Positions 27,708 through 35,956 of a DNA stretch of 64,000 nt are shown here, piece by piece. Every line of letters starts with the position of its first letter. Position 1 is the stretch's first letter. The position numbers were made by a program, and so were the translations under genes. The DNA is from Bacteroidia bacterium (GTDB lineage: Bacteria > Bacteroidota > Bacteroidia > J057 > JADKCL01). The notes under the pieces were generated by a model that had not been told where the DNA came from, ran no database searches, and saw only the letters and a list, made by a program, of their open reading frames with translations. The stretch is from contig JACJYV010000011.1 of assembly GCA_020635905.1 (NCBI GenBank), forward strand, positions 120,253 to 184,252, given 5' to 3'.

Positions 27708-28673
27708 ATGCAGCCAGGGGCCTTCACATACAGCGTGGATATTTTCGGGGAATCGTTTGATTTCAGGGCCGAAGCGGAACGGCTTTGGCAACATTACCTG
27801 GCTCAGAATGCGTTTATGAAGACTTTTGCTGAAAGGGTAGGGGGCGACGGACCGCTTTTTATGCCGATCAGGCTTTTTGGCAAAGGAAATCAAAAAGGGA
27901 TTGAACAACCAGCCCAGGCCGAGTTTCGCAGCAGCGGTACTTCAGGTGGTGAGGGGACCCTTCATCGTGTTTTTGATCTTGAGTTGTACAGAAAGTCACT
28001 TTTGCACGGTTTCAGGCATTTTTACGGGGATGGGAAATTCACAGTGCTTGCTCTTTTACCCAATTACCTGGAGCAGGGGAGTTCCTCTCTGGTTTTCATG
28101 GTCAATGAGTGGATTCTGAATTTTGGAAATCCGGGCAGCGGTTTTTTCCTGTACGAATTCAAAGCCTTGTACAAGGCTTTGCAGGTGGCGGCCTCCCGCG
28201 GGGAGCGGATTCTGTTGATTGGCGTAAGCTATGCTTTGCTTGATTTTGCCGAACAATTTCCCCTGAAATTGCCTGAAAATGCCATCGTCATGGAAACTGG
28301 CGGAATGAAGGGGCGGCGCCGTGAAATGGTACGGGGAGAATTGCATGAGATTCTGCAGGCGGGGCTGGGGGTAAAGCAGATTCACTCTGAATATGGTATG
28401 ACCGAATTGCTGAGCCAGGCTTATTCGCAGGGAAACGGTCATTTTCGTACCCCACCCTGGATGAAAGTGGTAATCTCTGATCTGTATTTGCCTCAGCAAA
28501 CCCTGCCCTGCGGCCAAAGTGGCCGCATCAATATCATTGATCTTGCCAATTCCCGCTCCCATCCTTTTCTCTCTACAGATGATGTCGGGCGCCAACTGGA
28601 AAACGGGACTTTTGAGGTGCTGGGGCGGATCGACCGTTCGCAATTGCGGGGCTGTAACCTCCTTTACGCCTGA
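27708..28673 (+). CDS. LuxE-like acyl-protein synthetase / AMP-forming ligase (321 aa)
   Basis: Resembles the LuxE/acyl-protein synthetase group of ANL-type adenylating enzymes, which activate fatty acids with ATP. Visible motifs are the P-loop-like FRSSGTSGGEGT, the glycine-rich METGGMKGRRREM, the adenylation core motif HSEYGMTELLSQAY and FLSTDDVGR. There is no luciferase or acyl-reductase gene nearby, so a bioluminescence role is unlikely. In Bacteroidota such stand-alone members are often linked to surface polysaccharide or lipid modification, which cannot be judged here. A longer open frame starts at 27300 but overlaps the bestrophin gene. The ATG at 27708 is chosen because it follows a consensus promoter and gives family length. 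Confidence 0.8.
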   Translation: MQPGAFTYSVDIFGESFDFRAEAERLWQHYLAQNAFMKTFAERVGGDGPLFMPIRLFGKGNQKGIEQPAQAEFRSSGTSGGEGTLHRVFDLELYRKSLLHGFRHFYGDGKFTVLALLPNYLEQGSSSLVFMVNEWILNFGNPGSGFFLYEFKALYKALQVAASRGERILLIGVSYALLDFAEQFPLKLPENAIVMETGGMKGRRREMVRGELHEILQAGLGVKQIHSEYGMTELLSQAYSQGNGHFRTPPWMKVVISDLYLPQQTLPCGQSGRINIIDLANSRSHPFLSTDDVGRQLENGTFEVLGRIDRSQLRGCNLLYA

Positions 28674-28688
28674 AAGGCGGGTTTTCTT
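28667..28688 (+). terminator. Short hairpin overlapping the LuxE-like stop codon
   Basis: CGCCT-GAA-AGGCG (28667-28679) is followed by GTTTTCTT. The stem is short, so it may be a weak terminator. Confidence 0.4.
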
Positions 28689-29353
28689 CAGTAATTTGTT
28701 GGCTAAAGGAAGTCCAGATGCCAGATCAGGCAGGGACGCAACTCATTTGAGGTAGCGATTTCGTTTGAGTTGGGGGAATTTGTTTGGAACCCCGCCTGGA
28801 GCATTTAATCTGATTCAATCAGACTTCCTTGTGAATGGGCCTTTATTCTCTTTCTAAGCGGCTTTTGAAGAAGTTTTGAAAAGGTGATGAAAGAAAAATG
28901 AAGGATTTGTAATAAAATCGAAAATCTAATTTTATTGGCTAAAATCTGTTTAGGTTTTAAAAAATAGCCATAAACTATATTTTAAAGCGGTTTTTGATAA
29001 AAAGGCGAAGGTGGGTGAGAGAATTTTCAAAAAAAAATTTCAAAAAAAAATCACAAACCTCTTGTAAGAATTAAAACGGTTTTGTAGTTTTGAAATGTAA
29101 TCAGATACACCAACTCAAAACTCATCTGATTGCAAGCCATCTCAGACCCAACCCAGGCCGACCAACCCTGGCAGTTTACAAACCAATTATTATTTTAGCC
29201 AATTAGCCACTATTTGTTATTTCAGGCTAATGAGACAGTAAGGTGCATTTTCGGTCTTCGCACTTCCGAAATCCAGCAATAAAGTAGCCCCAGGGTTACA
29301 TTTTTGGCCTTTTCCTTCGGCATTTTTTATTGCTTCGCTTTTTTTAAACTACA
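28674..29353. other. Long AT-rich intergenic region
   Basis: No convincing gene is seen in these 680 bases. The region becomes strongly AT-rich after 28850, with A-tracts around 29028-29050. A promoter-like pair lies at 29061-29092. It leaves an untranslated leader of about 255 bases before the cargo gene at 29354, long enough to hold regulatory RNA structure, though none was recognised. Confidence 0.4.
29061..29092 (+). promoter_or_regulatory. Candidate promoter for the 377-aa cargo gene
   Basis: CTTG (29061-29064), a 20-base spacer and TAGTTTTG (29085-29092) approximate the Bacteroidota -33/-7 consensus. The -7 box matches TAnnTTTG exactly. The leader to the ATG at 29354 would be about 255 bases. 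Confidence 0.45.
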
Positions 29354-30487
29354 ATGAAAACTAAAAATCAACTCAATCGCCCCAGCTTCTTCGCACTTCT
29401 GCTGGTATTTTTCGCAGGAATCTTCCAACCTGCTCAGGCTACGGTTTATCAGACCGTGGCCAACGGAAACTGGTCTGACAATTCAACCTGGATGACCGTG
29501 ATTCCTCCCAAAACTCTGCAAATGGCTGACACCCTTGTGATTGAACACAACATTACGTTCAACTCCAACTCAGTACACTGGAATTATGGAAAAATAATAA
29601 TTTCCGGAAACCTCAACGGCAGTGGGTTCCCGGTACAAGTTTATAATATGGCCAATCTGGAGGTTACCAGCTCTGGCAGCCTCTCCGTCTGCAACATCGT
29701 CAATGGCTACTCTGGCGCCATCACCATCAACGGCACCCTGCTCATGAGCGGCGGCCTGAACAACCAGGGCATGTTCGAAAACAGCGGCTACTCCTTCTTC
29801 AATGGCTCTCCCTTTGGACTTTATAATGCTGGCTACGCCATCAACAACAGCCTGATGGAAACGGGAGGCGGCATTTGCAATGCCGGCTTCCTCGACAACG
29901 CCCAGGGCGCCATTATCCGGATCCAGGGTCTTTTTTCGGGATCAGTCAACTCAGGTATGAGCAACGAAGGCCACATGGCAGTAGCCCGCACCTTCTCCAC
30001 GGAAGGTACCCAGGTTGGCTGCGGCACCCTCACCATTTGCTACGACTTTTACGCAGGAAAATCTGCCTCCTGGCTGGCTTGCCAGCAGGTTTGTGCAGGC
30101 GGAAAACGCCTTGATTGTACTGGGAAAGTGGTTTTCAACTGCTCCACTCCCCTTAGCCAACAGTGCCCGGTAATAATTACCCCTCCTGCGATTGGCTCCA
30201 GTAAAACTGACTTTGGTACTCCTGGTGAACCCGAATCTGCTAAAATCAGCGTCTATCCCAATCCGTGCTCTGGAAATCAACTGAATATTCGCCTCGAATC
30301 CCTGACTGAACCCGCCACCCTGTCTCTCCTCGATCTGCAGGGCCGCAAAATCGTGGATCAGCAAATAGATCCTGATCAGGTCAGCGATGTGAATTTCAAT
30401 CTCCCTGCAGGTCTTACTCCCGGGTTGTACCTGGTGAGAATGGAATCTGTACAGGGAATTGTAACTGAAAAGGTGTTGTTACAATAG
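29354..30487 (+). CDS. T9SS cargo protein with G8-like beta-helix region (377 aa)
   Basis: Secreted protein of unknown function. The N-terminus is a signal peptide (FFALLLVFFAGIFQPAQA). Next comes a repetitive, Gly/Asn/Ser-rich beta-structure region beginning VANGNWSDNSTW, the usual opening of G8-like or right-handed beta-helix domains in secreted Bacteroidota proteins. A cysteine-containing linker follows (residues about 225-285). The C-terminus is a T9SS type A sorting domain (ISVYPNPCSG ... GLYLVRMES). The gene stands alone, with a strong terminator downstream. A surface or matrix role is inferred from the sorting domain. Confidence 0.85.
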   Translation: MKTKNQLNRPSFFALLLVFFAGIFQPAQATVYQTVANGNWSDNSTWMTVIPPKTLQMADTLVIEHNITFNSNSVHWNYGKIIISGNLNGSGFPVQVYNMANLEVTSSGSLSVCNIVNGYSGAITINGTLLMSGGLNNQGMFENSGYSFFNGSPFGLYNAGYAINNSLMETGGGICNAGFLDNAQGAIIRIQGLFSGSVNSGMSNEGHMAVARTFSTEGTQVGCGTLTICYDFYAGKSASWLACQQVCAGGKRLDCTGKVVFNCSTPLSQQCPVIITPPAIGSSKTDFGTPGEPESAKISVYPNPCSGNQLNIRLESLTEPATLSLLDLQGRKIVDQQIDPDQVSDVNFNLPAGLTPGLYLVRMESVQGIVTEKVLLQ

Positions 30488-30570
30488 GCCAAAGGCCGCA
30501 TAGTATTGGCAGAAATAACTGCCCACGCTTCATTAACCCTTATTTAAATTAGCTTCCTGGCTAAATAGTA

Positions 30571-30604
30571 AATTCCTCCCCACCCGGGGAGGAATTGTTT
30601 TTTT
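30571..30604 (+). terminator. Terminator between convergent genes
   Basis: A perfect 11-base stem AATTCCTCCCC/GGGGAGGAATT (30571-30581 and 30586-30596) has a 4-base loop and is followed by G and a T-run (30598-30604). It can stop transcription from the 377-aa cargo gene and lies at the end of the opposing VOC gene. Confidence 0.85.
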
Positions 30605-31011
30605 CAGCCTTCGTTCGAATCCAGCAAGGGCTCATCCACAGGTTCCCACAGCTCGATTTTATTGCCTTCAGGGTCCATGATCCAGCCAAATTTACCATAT
30701 TCAAAGGATTGCATTTCGCCCACCACTTCCACACCCTCTTCCTTCAGCACCTTCAGCAATTCTTCCAGATTCTCAACCCGGTAATTCAACATGTAGTCCT
30801 TCTCGCTGGGCGCGAAGTATTTGGTTTTGTCCGAAAAGGGATTCCAGGCCGTGGTTCCCACCTGATTGGGATTTTCTTTTTCCCGCCATTCAAACATGCC
30901 GCCATACTGAGTGCTCTCTATGCCCAGGTGCTGGCCATACCAGTTTCTGAGTTCTTCGGGATTTTTACATTTAAAAAAGACTCCTCCGAGTCCTGTGACG
31001 CGTTTTTTCAT
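30604..31011 (-). CDS. VOC-family (glyoxalase/bleomycin-resistance-like) protein
   Basis: A 135-residue single-domain vicinal oxygen chelate protein. Recognisable features are the opening RVTGLGGVFFKCKNPEEL with LRNWYGQHLGI, and the closing IMDPEGNKIELWEP typical of the second beta-alpha-beta repeat. Metal-ligand residues are plausible (Glu in IELWEP). The substrate is unknown; relatives act in detoxification or small-molecule chemistry. The frame extends upstream to 31110 but would overlap the preceding gene, so the start MKKRVTG at 31011 is used. It is the last gene of a tight four-gene operon. Confidence 0.85.
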   Translation of the reverse strand: MKKRVTGLGGVFFKCKNPEELRNWYGQHLGIESTQYGGMFEWREKENPNQVGTTAWNPFSDKTKYFAPSEKDYMLNYRVENLEELLKVLKEEGVEVVGEMQSFEYGKFGWIMDPEGNKIELWEPVDEPLLDSNEG

Positions 31012-31021
31012 ATATGTGGAT

Positions 31022-31495
31022 TTAGAATTCTTCATCTTCAAAGCCCGAAGGGTAGGCAAGGATGGGCAGGCTGGGTTCCAGGTGTGAGCAATATTCCCGC
31101 AAATAGCCAAACAGGATGGCTTTTTTCTCGTCGCTCATTTGTTTCAGGGAAACCATCTTCAAACCTGTGCTGTTCCAGAGGCGTAATTGATCCCCCAGGA
31201 TCTGAATCTGCTCTATTTCATTCCAGCGCAACTTAAACTGCGATTTGAAAGTCTGAACTTTGATGCCCCTGCGATCCAGCCTCACCCGGGGATTATAGAC
31301 CAGCGCCGAGAACAGCAAAACACCCCCCCAGAAAAAAAGCAGCCCAAATTCATCATTGCCCGGGGTAAAAGAAATCAGTCCTCCCAGGGTGAGAACCGTT
31401 CCACCAACGAACATATATTTGCGGACTTTTTTAGGAAAATCCAGTTTGAGCATGGTTTTCAGCGGCCCCGCGACGGTGTGTTGGGAATTATCCAT
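31022..31495 (-). CDS. Small PH-like membrane protein, paralogue A (157 aa)
   Basis: Function unknown. Two hydrophobic segments (about 28-45 and 50-66) are followed by a cytosolic beta-rich domain resembling bacterial PH domains (VRLDRRGIKVQTFKS..LRWNEIEQIQIL..QLRLWNSTGLKMV). It ends with an acidic tail closing FEDEEF. Its ATG overlaps the stop of the upstream paralogue by one base (TGATG), indicating coupled translation. It is the most divergent of three tandem paralogues. Confidence 0.7.
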   Translation of the reverse strand: MDNSQHTVAGPLKTMLKLDFPKKVRKYMFVGGTVLTLGGLISFTPGNDEFGLLFFWGGVLLFSALVYNPRVRLDRRGIKVQTFKSQFKLRWNEIEQIQILGDQLRLWNSTGLKMVSLKQMSDEKKAILFGYLREYCSHLEPSLPILAYPSGFEDEEF

Positions 31496-31956
31496 CAGAA
31501 ATACTGGTCCTCATTTCCCTGGAAGTTGATTTGGGGATTCCGCTCTGGCAAATAACCGTTTAGCAGGTTTTCAGCTTTTTCCAGGTCCGCAGGCAAAAAA
31601 AGGTTGCAGGGAAAACGGATCAACTGAATTCCGTCGCTGATGTTCAGGGCTCTGTCGTCCATCAAAACCTCATCAATCATGCCCCAGGTAAGGTCAAATT
31701 TGCGTTTTCCGTTATGTCCTTTAATTCCTGCAAGGCCAATTTCAAGATAATGGGTTTTGTAGGTCAATCCAATGATGGAGAGGATGATGCCTGGCAGGGT
31801 GAAATACATGAAGAAAAGGGGAAAGCCAATCGCAAGGTCGAGCGCAATACCCAGCACAGACATGCCCAACCCACTCAAAGCGAGAACTTTTTTATTCTTT
31901 TTTCCGCCTTCAAGCTGGATTTTGGTGGTGGTGGTAATGTTGGCCGGACGAATCAT
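31495..31956 (-). CDS. Small PH-like membrane protein, paralogue B (153 aa)
   Basis: Function unknown. A basic N-terminus precedes two transmembrane segments (about 24-43 and 45-65) and a PH-like domain (YLEIGLAGIKGHNGKRKFDLTW..IDEVLMDDRALNISDGIQLIRFP), with a closing tail NEDQYF. The start at 31956 avoids overlap with the upstream gene and lies four bases after its stop. A longer frame begins at 31986. It is a tandem paralogue of its two neighbours. Confidence 0.7.
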   Translation of the reverse strand: MIRPANITTTTKIQLEGGKKNKKVLALSGLGMSVLGIALDLAIGFPLFFMYFTLPGIILSIIGLTYKTHYLEIGLAGIKGHNGKRKFDLTWGMIDEVLMDDRALNISDGIQLIRFPCNLFLPADLEKAENLLNGYLPERNPQINFQGNEDQYF

Positions 31957-31960
31957 GGGA

Positions 31961-32455
31961 TCAGAAAGTGCTTTCCTGACCACCAAAGCCGCGCAGCCCG
32001 GTCAGAGCCTGCCCGCTACCTGAATCAAACGGCTCAAGCACGTTGACCAGGGTTTCCAGATCGGCGGGAGCCAGGTTTTTGGTGGGGAAAATCTTCATTC
32101 CCTTGTCGTCCCAGAATTTTATTTTGTCAGATTCAATGCGCACCTGTTCCAGCGAATTCCAGTCAATGGCAAATTTTGCGCTGGCCGAGCGGATATTCAG
32201 CCCTTCGTTGGTGATTTCAACCTGCCCTGGTTTAATCAAAAAGCCAATTCCCGCCACAAAAATGCCCTGAGCCATGTACATCGCCATGTAAATCAGTCCT
32301 TCGGACTTTCCATAAAATGCGCCTTTGAAGCCAGAAAAGGCCAACCCGATCAGGCACATCGCCCCGCCTGCGATAAAAAGCCCCGCTTTTACTTTCGTAT
32401 TGCCTTTGACCGGCAGGATGATGGGACTTTGGATTGCTACTGGTGGATTTTTCAT
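31961..32455 (-). CDS. Small PH-like membrane protein, paralogue C (164 aa)
   Basis: Function unknown. Two hydrophobic segments (about 23-45 and 56-75) and a PH-like domain (GQVEITNEGLNIRSASAKFAIDWNSLEQVRIE..KIKFWDDKGMKIFP) are followed by a Gly-rich tail closing GGQESTF. It is the first gene of a minus-strand operon of three paralogues plus a VOC protein. Small two-helix PH-like proteins are common in Bacteroidota, and their partners are not established. Confidence 0.7.
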   Translation of the reverse strand: MKNPPVAIQSPIILPVKGNTKVKAGLFIAGGAMCLIGLAFSGFKGAFYGKSEGLIYMAMYMAQGIFVAGIGFLIKPGQVEITNEGLNIRSASAKFAIDWNSLEQVRIESDKIKFWDDKGMKIFPTKNLAPADLETLVNVLEPFDSGSGQALTGLRGFGGQESTF

Positions 32456-32507
32456 ATGGATTGGATTTACTGCTACGGGTCTGAAAAGTTACAATATTTG
32501 TGAAAAA

Positions 32508-33698
32508 TCAGGAAGCTTCTTCTGAAGAAACTCCAATGATGGGATGGCGGTGAAAGGGTTTGGTACGATCAAAGAGATAACGGAAAGTGGCGTAATTTTT
32601 ATACTCCACGCCCCCCACTTTTTTGGCCACGGCCAGCATTTTCGGATTCCAGTCCCCGATCCAGGTCATTTCCATGTGGGCATAACGGTTTTTGGGGTCA
32701 GGATGGATGAATTCTGCTGCCGCAGCCACAATGGCGAGGTCAGCGCCCGTGCCCTGGTGTTCAGGAACCACCCCAAAAGTCTGCCCAAAACATTTGGGAT
32801 AGGTTTGCCGCATCAGGTGGTATTTCAGTTGAATTTTCTGCCAAAGGCCCATTTTCCCATTGAATTTACGGATGATGGGATTGATGTCGGGAATCATGAG
32901 GAAGAAGGAGATGGCCTCGCCTTTATAATACCCGAAAATCATCAGATTTTCGTGGAGGATGGGTTTGGCTTTCTGAAAGCCCTTGAGTACCGTTTTGAGG
33001 TCCACAGGACTGAAACCTTCGTGTTTTCCCCAGGAATTATTGAAAATATGGGCAAAATCCCGGGCGTATTTTTCCAGGTTGTTTTTGTGCAGGTAATCAA
33101 AGGTATAACCCGGGTCCTTGCGCAATTCGTTCAGGCATTTGATGGAATCTGGCGGCGCAGGTTCAGTGATATCCCGCTGAAAAACCACCTGTTTGTAATA
33201 AATCTGAGCCCCGAAATTTTCCAGCAGCTTCTGATAATAAGGGTGATTATAATTCAATTGGTAGGTGGGTTCATAAAAACCCATGATCAGCAATCCCCAC
33301 CAGGCCCGTTTGTCCCCAAAATTGATGGGACCGTCCATGGCCTCCATGCCTTTGGTTTCCAGCCATTTCCGGGCGGCGCCCAGCAGCATATTGGCCGCTT
33401 CCTGGTCGTCAATGCATTCAAAAAAACCAAATCCACCCGTGGGCTGGGCGGCAGTCTGGGCGTAAACTTCCTCATAGAAGGCCGCAATGCGGCCGATGGG
33501 CTGGCCCTTTTCATCCTCCAGAATCCAGCGAATGGCGTCTCCCTTGCTGAATTGCTTGTTTTTCTGGCGGTCAAAGACAAAATTCAAATCCCGGTCCATG
33601 GGACGGATGTAGCGATTTTCGCCTTTATAAATCCGGGTAACCATGTCCAGAAAGCGTTGTTCCTGTTTTTTATCAATTACTTCAATCAGCTTCATCAT
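32508..33698 (-). CDS. GNAT-superfamily-like protein (about 396 aa)
   Basis: A large cytoplasmic protein related to the YghO-type GNAT-like group. Its acceptor and reaction are unknown. Visible landmarks are YKGENRYIRPMDRDLNFVFD near the N-terminus, the acetyltransferase strand PIGRIAAFYEE, FGFFECIDDQEAA and MDGPINFGDKRAWWGLLI (typical of this group), and a second domain ending AHMEMTWIGDWNPKMLAVAKKVG, the CoA-site-like end of a GNAT fold. The frame opens at 33749. The MMKLIEV start at 33698 (or the second Met at 33695) is preferred, because a TAAATTTG promoter box lies between the two positions. Confidence 0.75.
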   Translation of the reverse strand: MMKLIEVIDKKQEQRFLDMVTRIYKGENRYIRPMDRDLNFVFDRQKNKQFSKGDAIRWILEDEKGQPIGRIAAFYEEVYAQTAAQPTGGFGFFECIDDQEAANMLLGAARKWLETKGMEAMDGPINFGDKRAWWGLLIMGFYEPTYQLNYNHPYYQKLLENFGAQIYYKQVVFQRDITEPAPPDSIKCLNELRKDPGYTFDYLHKNNLEKYARDFAHIFNNSWGKHEGFSPVDLKTVLKGFQKAKPILHENLMIFGYYKGEAISFFLMIPDINPIIRKFNGKMGLWQKIQLKYHLMRQTYPKCFGQTFGVVPEHQGTGADLAIVAAAAEFIHPDPKNRYAHMEMTWIGDWNPKMLAVAKKVGGVEYKNYATFRYLFDRTKPFHRHPIIGVSSEEAS

Positions 33699-33730
33699 GC
33701 TCTTTGGGGGTAAAGGATCGAAAAACGGTT

Positions 33731-33738
33731 CAAATTTA
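33731..33738 (-). promoter_or_regulatory. TAAATTTG -7 box deciding the start of the GNAT-like gene
   Basis: On the minus strand TAAATTTG sits 33 bases before the ATG at 33698 but downstream of the alternative ATG at 33749, so the shorter start is favoured. No good -33 TTTG is present at 19 bases. Confidence 0.4.
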
Positions 33739-33799
33739 AATGTTCTCAATGATTAAGGGAAAATATCTGTTTCCACAATATTTTTTATTGTTGCCAACC

Positions 33800-33829
33800 T
33801 TTCCTTTCATTTTTGGTTTAATACTTTTG
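33800..33829 (+). promoter_or_regulatory. Candidate promoter for the small cysteine protein/HAD operon
   Basis: TTTC (33800-33803), an 18-base spacer and TACTTTTG (33822-33829), the latter an exact TAnnTTTG. The first ATG (33876) follows about 46 bases later. Confidence 0.5.
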
Positions 33830-33875
33830 TATAGCAACACGGTTTTAAGGGATTTTTTATTTTCACCAACTAATA

Positions 33876-34049
33876 ATGGATTTAGGAACCTCCAAATGCC
33901 CCCAATGTCAGCATGTACGGATCATCCAATCGGCCCGCGGAAGTGTATTTTTGTTGTGTGAAATGAGTAAATCCAATCCCTCACTGCCCAAATATCCGCC
34001 TCAGCCGCGGAATATGTGTGGCAATTTCGCAGCAAAAACTAATTCCTGA
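33876..34049 (+). CDS. 57-aa cysteine-motif small protein
   Basis: A short protein starting MDLGTSKCPQCQHVRIIQ. It has a CPxC pair (residues 8 and 11), a third cysteine in FLLCEM (28) and a fourth in RNMCGNF (48), spaced like a small zinc ribbon. The central RGSVFLLC and the KYPPQP segment have the look of a conserved family of short proteins. It ends three bases before the ATG of the HAD gene, and a TAnnTTTG promoter box lies upstream. The spacing, promoter and cysteine pattern support a real gene; its function is unknown. Confidence 0.6.
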   Translation: MDLGTSKCPQCQHVRIIQSARGSVFLLCEMSKSNPSLPKYPPQPRNMCGNFAAKTNS

Positions 34050-34052
34050 AAC

Positions 34053-34718
34053 ATGGCAGGCAAAGAATATCTGGATATTCGTACCGTAAGGCCGGAAAAA
34101 TATTCCGGAATTTTGTTTGATCTGGGTGGAGTCATCTACGACATAGACCTGTCGCGGGCCTACGCGGCCTTTCAGGCCTTGCCCCGCGAAGCGGGGCGCG
34201 AACTGCCCCCCATGTCAGCCCTGTTTGCCGATCCCTTGCTGCTCCAACTCGAGTTGGGTACCATCAGCAATGCAGATTTTTTGCAGCAGGCTGCTTCCCA
34301 CTTTGGCTTTCTGGCATCGCCTCAGGACATTGAAAATGCCTGGATGGAAGTGCTGGAGGGCGTGGTGCCTGTTTCAAGGCAGGTAATTTCAGGTCTGGCG
34401 GGTAAATTCAGGCTTAATTTGTTGAGCAATTCCAATACCATTCACCATAAAAGGTTTTTTCCCCAGTGTGAATCCGTTTTTTCGCATTTCGAAAACCTGT
34501 TTTTTTCCTTTGATTTTGGTTTGGCCAAGCCAGGAAAAGAGATTTTCCTGAAAGCCGCTGAAGTTGCAGACCTGGACCCGGCACAAACCCTCTTCATCGA
34601 CGATTCCCGCCCCAACCTGGCGGGTGCGGTGCAGGCAGGATTTGACGCCTTGCTCTGGCCCGAACGGAAAGAAGCGCAGGAGTGGTGGAAAATTCTGGAT
34701 TTGTGGAAAGGAAATTGA
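34053..34718 (+). CDS. HAD-superfamily hydrolase, subfamily IA (221 aa)
   Basis: Predicted cytoplasmic phosphatase of the YihX-like group. Motif I is ILFDLGGVIYDID (nucleophile Asp23), motif II LLSNSN, motif III lysine in GLAKPGKEIF and motif IV LFIDDSRPNL, all present and correctly ordered. An alpha-helical cap lies between motifs I and II. The substrate is probably a small sugar phosphate or mononucleotide, as in relatives; it cannot be told here. It is co-transcribed with the 57-aa gene just upstream and possibly with the MerR-type gene 52 bases downstream. Confidence 0.88.
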   Translation: MAGKEYLDIRTVRPEKYSGILFDLGGVIYDIDLSRAYAAFQALPREAGRELPPMSALFADPLLLQLELGTISNADFLQQAASHFGFLASPQDIENAWMEVLEGVVPVSRQVISGLAGKFRLNLLSNSNTIHHKRFFPQCESVFSHFENLFFSFDFGLAKPGKEIFLKAAEVADLDPAQTLFIDDSRPNLAGAVQAGFDALLWPERKEAQEWWKILDLWKGN

Positions 34719-34770
34719 AACTATTTTTAAACAAAAATGCAGATTTTCAGGTTCTTATAAAAAATTTGAC

Positions 34771-35664
34771 GTGGCCGAAGCAGTTTACTCAATCAAGGAT
34801 GTCGAGAAGATCAGTGGCATAAAAGCCCATACCATCAGGATATGGGAGCAGCGCTATAATATTCTCAAACCCAAGCGTACAGATACCAACATCAGGTATT
34901 ATAACGGGGATGATCTTAAATTGCTCCTCAATATCAAGGTGCTGAATACCAATGGAGTAAAAATCTCCAAAATCGCCCGCATGAGCGAGACTGAGATCAG
35001 GGAAACCGTTTCGGAAAGTTACACCTGTTGTGAAAAGTTTGGCAGCCAGGTCAATGCGCTGGTGGTGGCCATGATCGAGCTGGATGAAGAGCGCTTTGAG
35101 AATATCATCAACCGCAATATCGTGCAGATCGGGCTGGAAAAAACCATGAAGGCGGTCATCTATCCTTTCTATGTAAAGGTGGGGTTGATGTGGCAAACCT
35201 GCTCCATTCTGCCTGCGCAGGAACATTTCATTTCCAACCTGATCCGTCAGAAAATCATTGTGGCCATCGACGGGCAGGTGGTCAATTACGATCAGCCAGC
35301 TCCCAAATTTATCCTGTTTCTCCCAGCCGACGAGTGGCACGAAGTCGGGCTGCTTTTCGCCAACTACATGATCAAAGCCCGCGGCGGCCGCACCCTGTAT
35401 CTGGGGCAGTCGCTGCCCATGTCCAACCTGAAGTCTGTGCAGGACCAGTACCAGGCCGATTATTTTTTCACCTTTTTTACTTCAGGATGGGACAAGGAGA
35501 AACTCGAAGCCTATCTGGAAAGACTGGGAGCTGAATTTCCCCAGAAAAAAATCCTGATTGCAGGCAGCAATGTGGAAATTGAAAATCCCCGTTTGCCCCG
35601 CAACATCGAATTTTTGAAGCGGATTGATGAACTGGTTCCTTTTGTGGAAGGAAAATTCAGCTAA
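34771..35664 (+). CDS. MerR-family B12-binding (CarH/LitR-like) transcriptional regulator
   Basis: DNA-binding regulator with an N-terminal MerR helix-turn-helix (YSIKDVEKISGIKAHTIRIWEQRYNIL, residues about 6-32; IRYYNGDDLK). A B12-binding helical domain (WQTCSILPAQEHFISNLI) and a Rossmann-type cobalamin domain with the ligand motif EWHEVG follow. CarH/LitR relatives sense light through adenosylcobalamin and repress carotenoid or photoresponse genes. The start is the GTG at 34771, giving 297 residues as in the family. The open frame extends to 34564, inside the HAD gene, and is not used. A sigma-factor gene follows after 354 bases. Confidence 0.85.
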   Translation: MAEAVYSIKDVEKISGIKAHTIRIWEQRYNILKPKRTDTNIRYYNGDDLKLLLNIKVLNTNGVKISKIARMSETEIRETVSESYTCCEKFGSQVNALVVAMIELDEERFENIINRNIVQIGLEKTMKAVIYPFYVKVGLMWQTCSILPAQEHFISNLIRQKIIVAIDGQVVNYDQPAPKFILFLPADEWHEVGLLFANYMIKARGGRTLYLGQSLPMSNLKSVQDQYQADYFFTFFTSGWDKEKLEAYLERLGAEFPQKKILIAGSNVEIENPRLPRNIEFLKRIDELVPFVEGKFS

Positions 35665-35692
35665 GCAAAATTTCCACAATATCCTCCCTGAT

Positions 35693-35722
35693 ACACTTCC
35701 CCTCTGGAAGTGTTTTTCTTTT
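35693..35722 (+). terminator. Terminator of the MerR-type gene
   Basis: A perfect 8-base stem ACACTTCC/GGAAGTGT (35693-35700 and 35706-35713), a 5-base loop and a T-rich tail, about 30 bases after the stop. Confidence 0.8.
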
Positions 35723-35956
35723 TAAAAAACTTTTTTTGCCCTTGAAAATTCCCTGTGAACTGAAAATCAGTTGATTAGATGTTTAAACACTTTGTTTAAC
35801 CAGTTTTCAGAATAAATTAAACGTTATTCTCAAAATCTTACGAAACTTTCAATAATTATTGAACGTATAAGGTTTACACCTTGTTTTTCCCTTGGTTCCG
35901 GGGGCAATTGTGAAAACAGGCGGGACTGAAAATTAATATTTTGTTCAAGTTTTGTG

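Noticed and set aside
32544..33713. 389-codon plus-strand open frame
   Set aside because: It is antisense to the GNAT-like gene, lacks any family motif, and the minus-strand product is clearly conserved.
34564..34770. Upstream extension of the MerR-type frame
   Set aside because: Lies within the HAD gene; the helix-turn-helix begins after the GTG at 34771.
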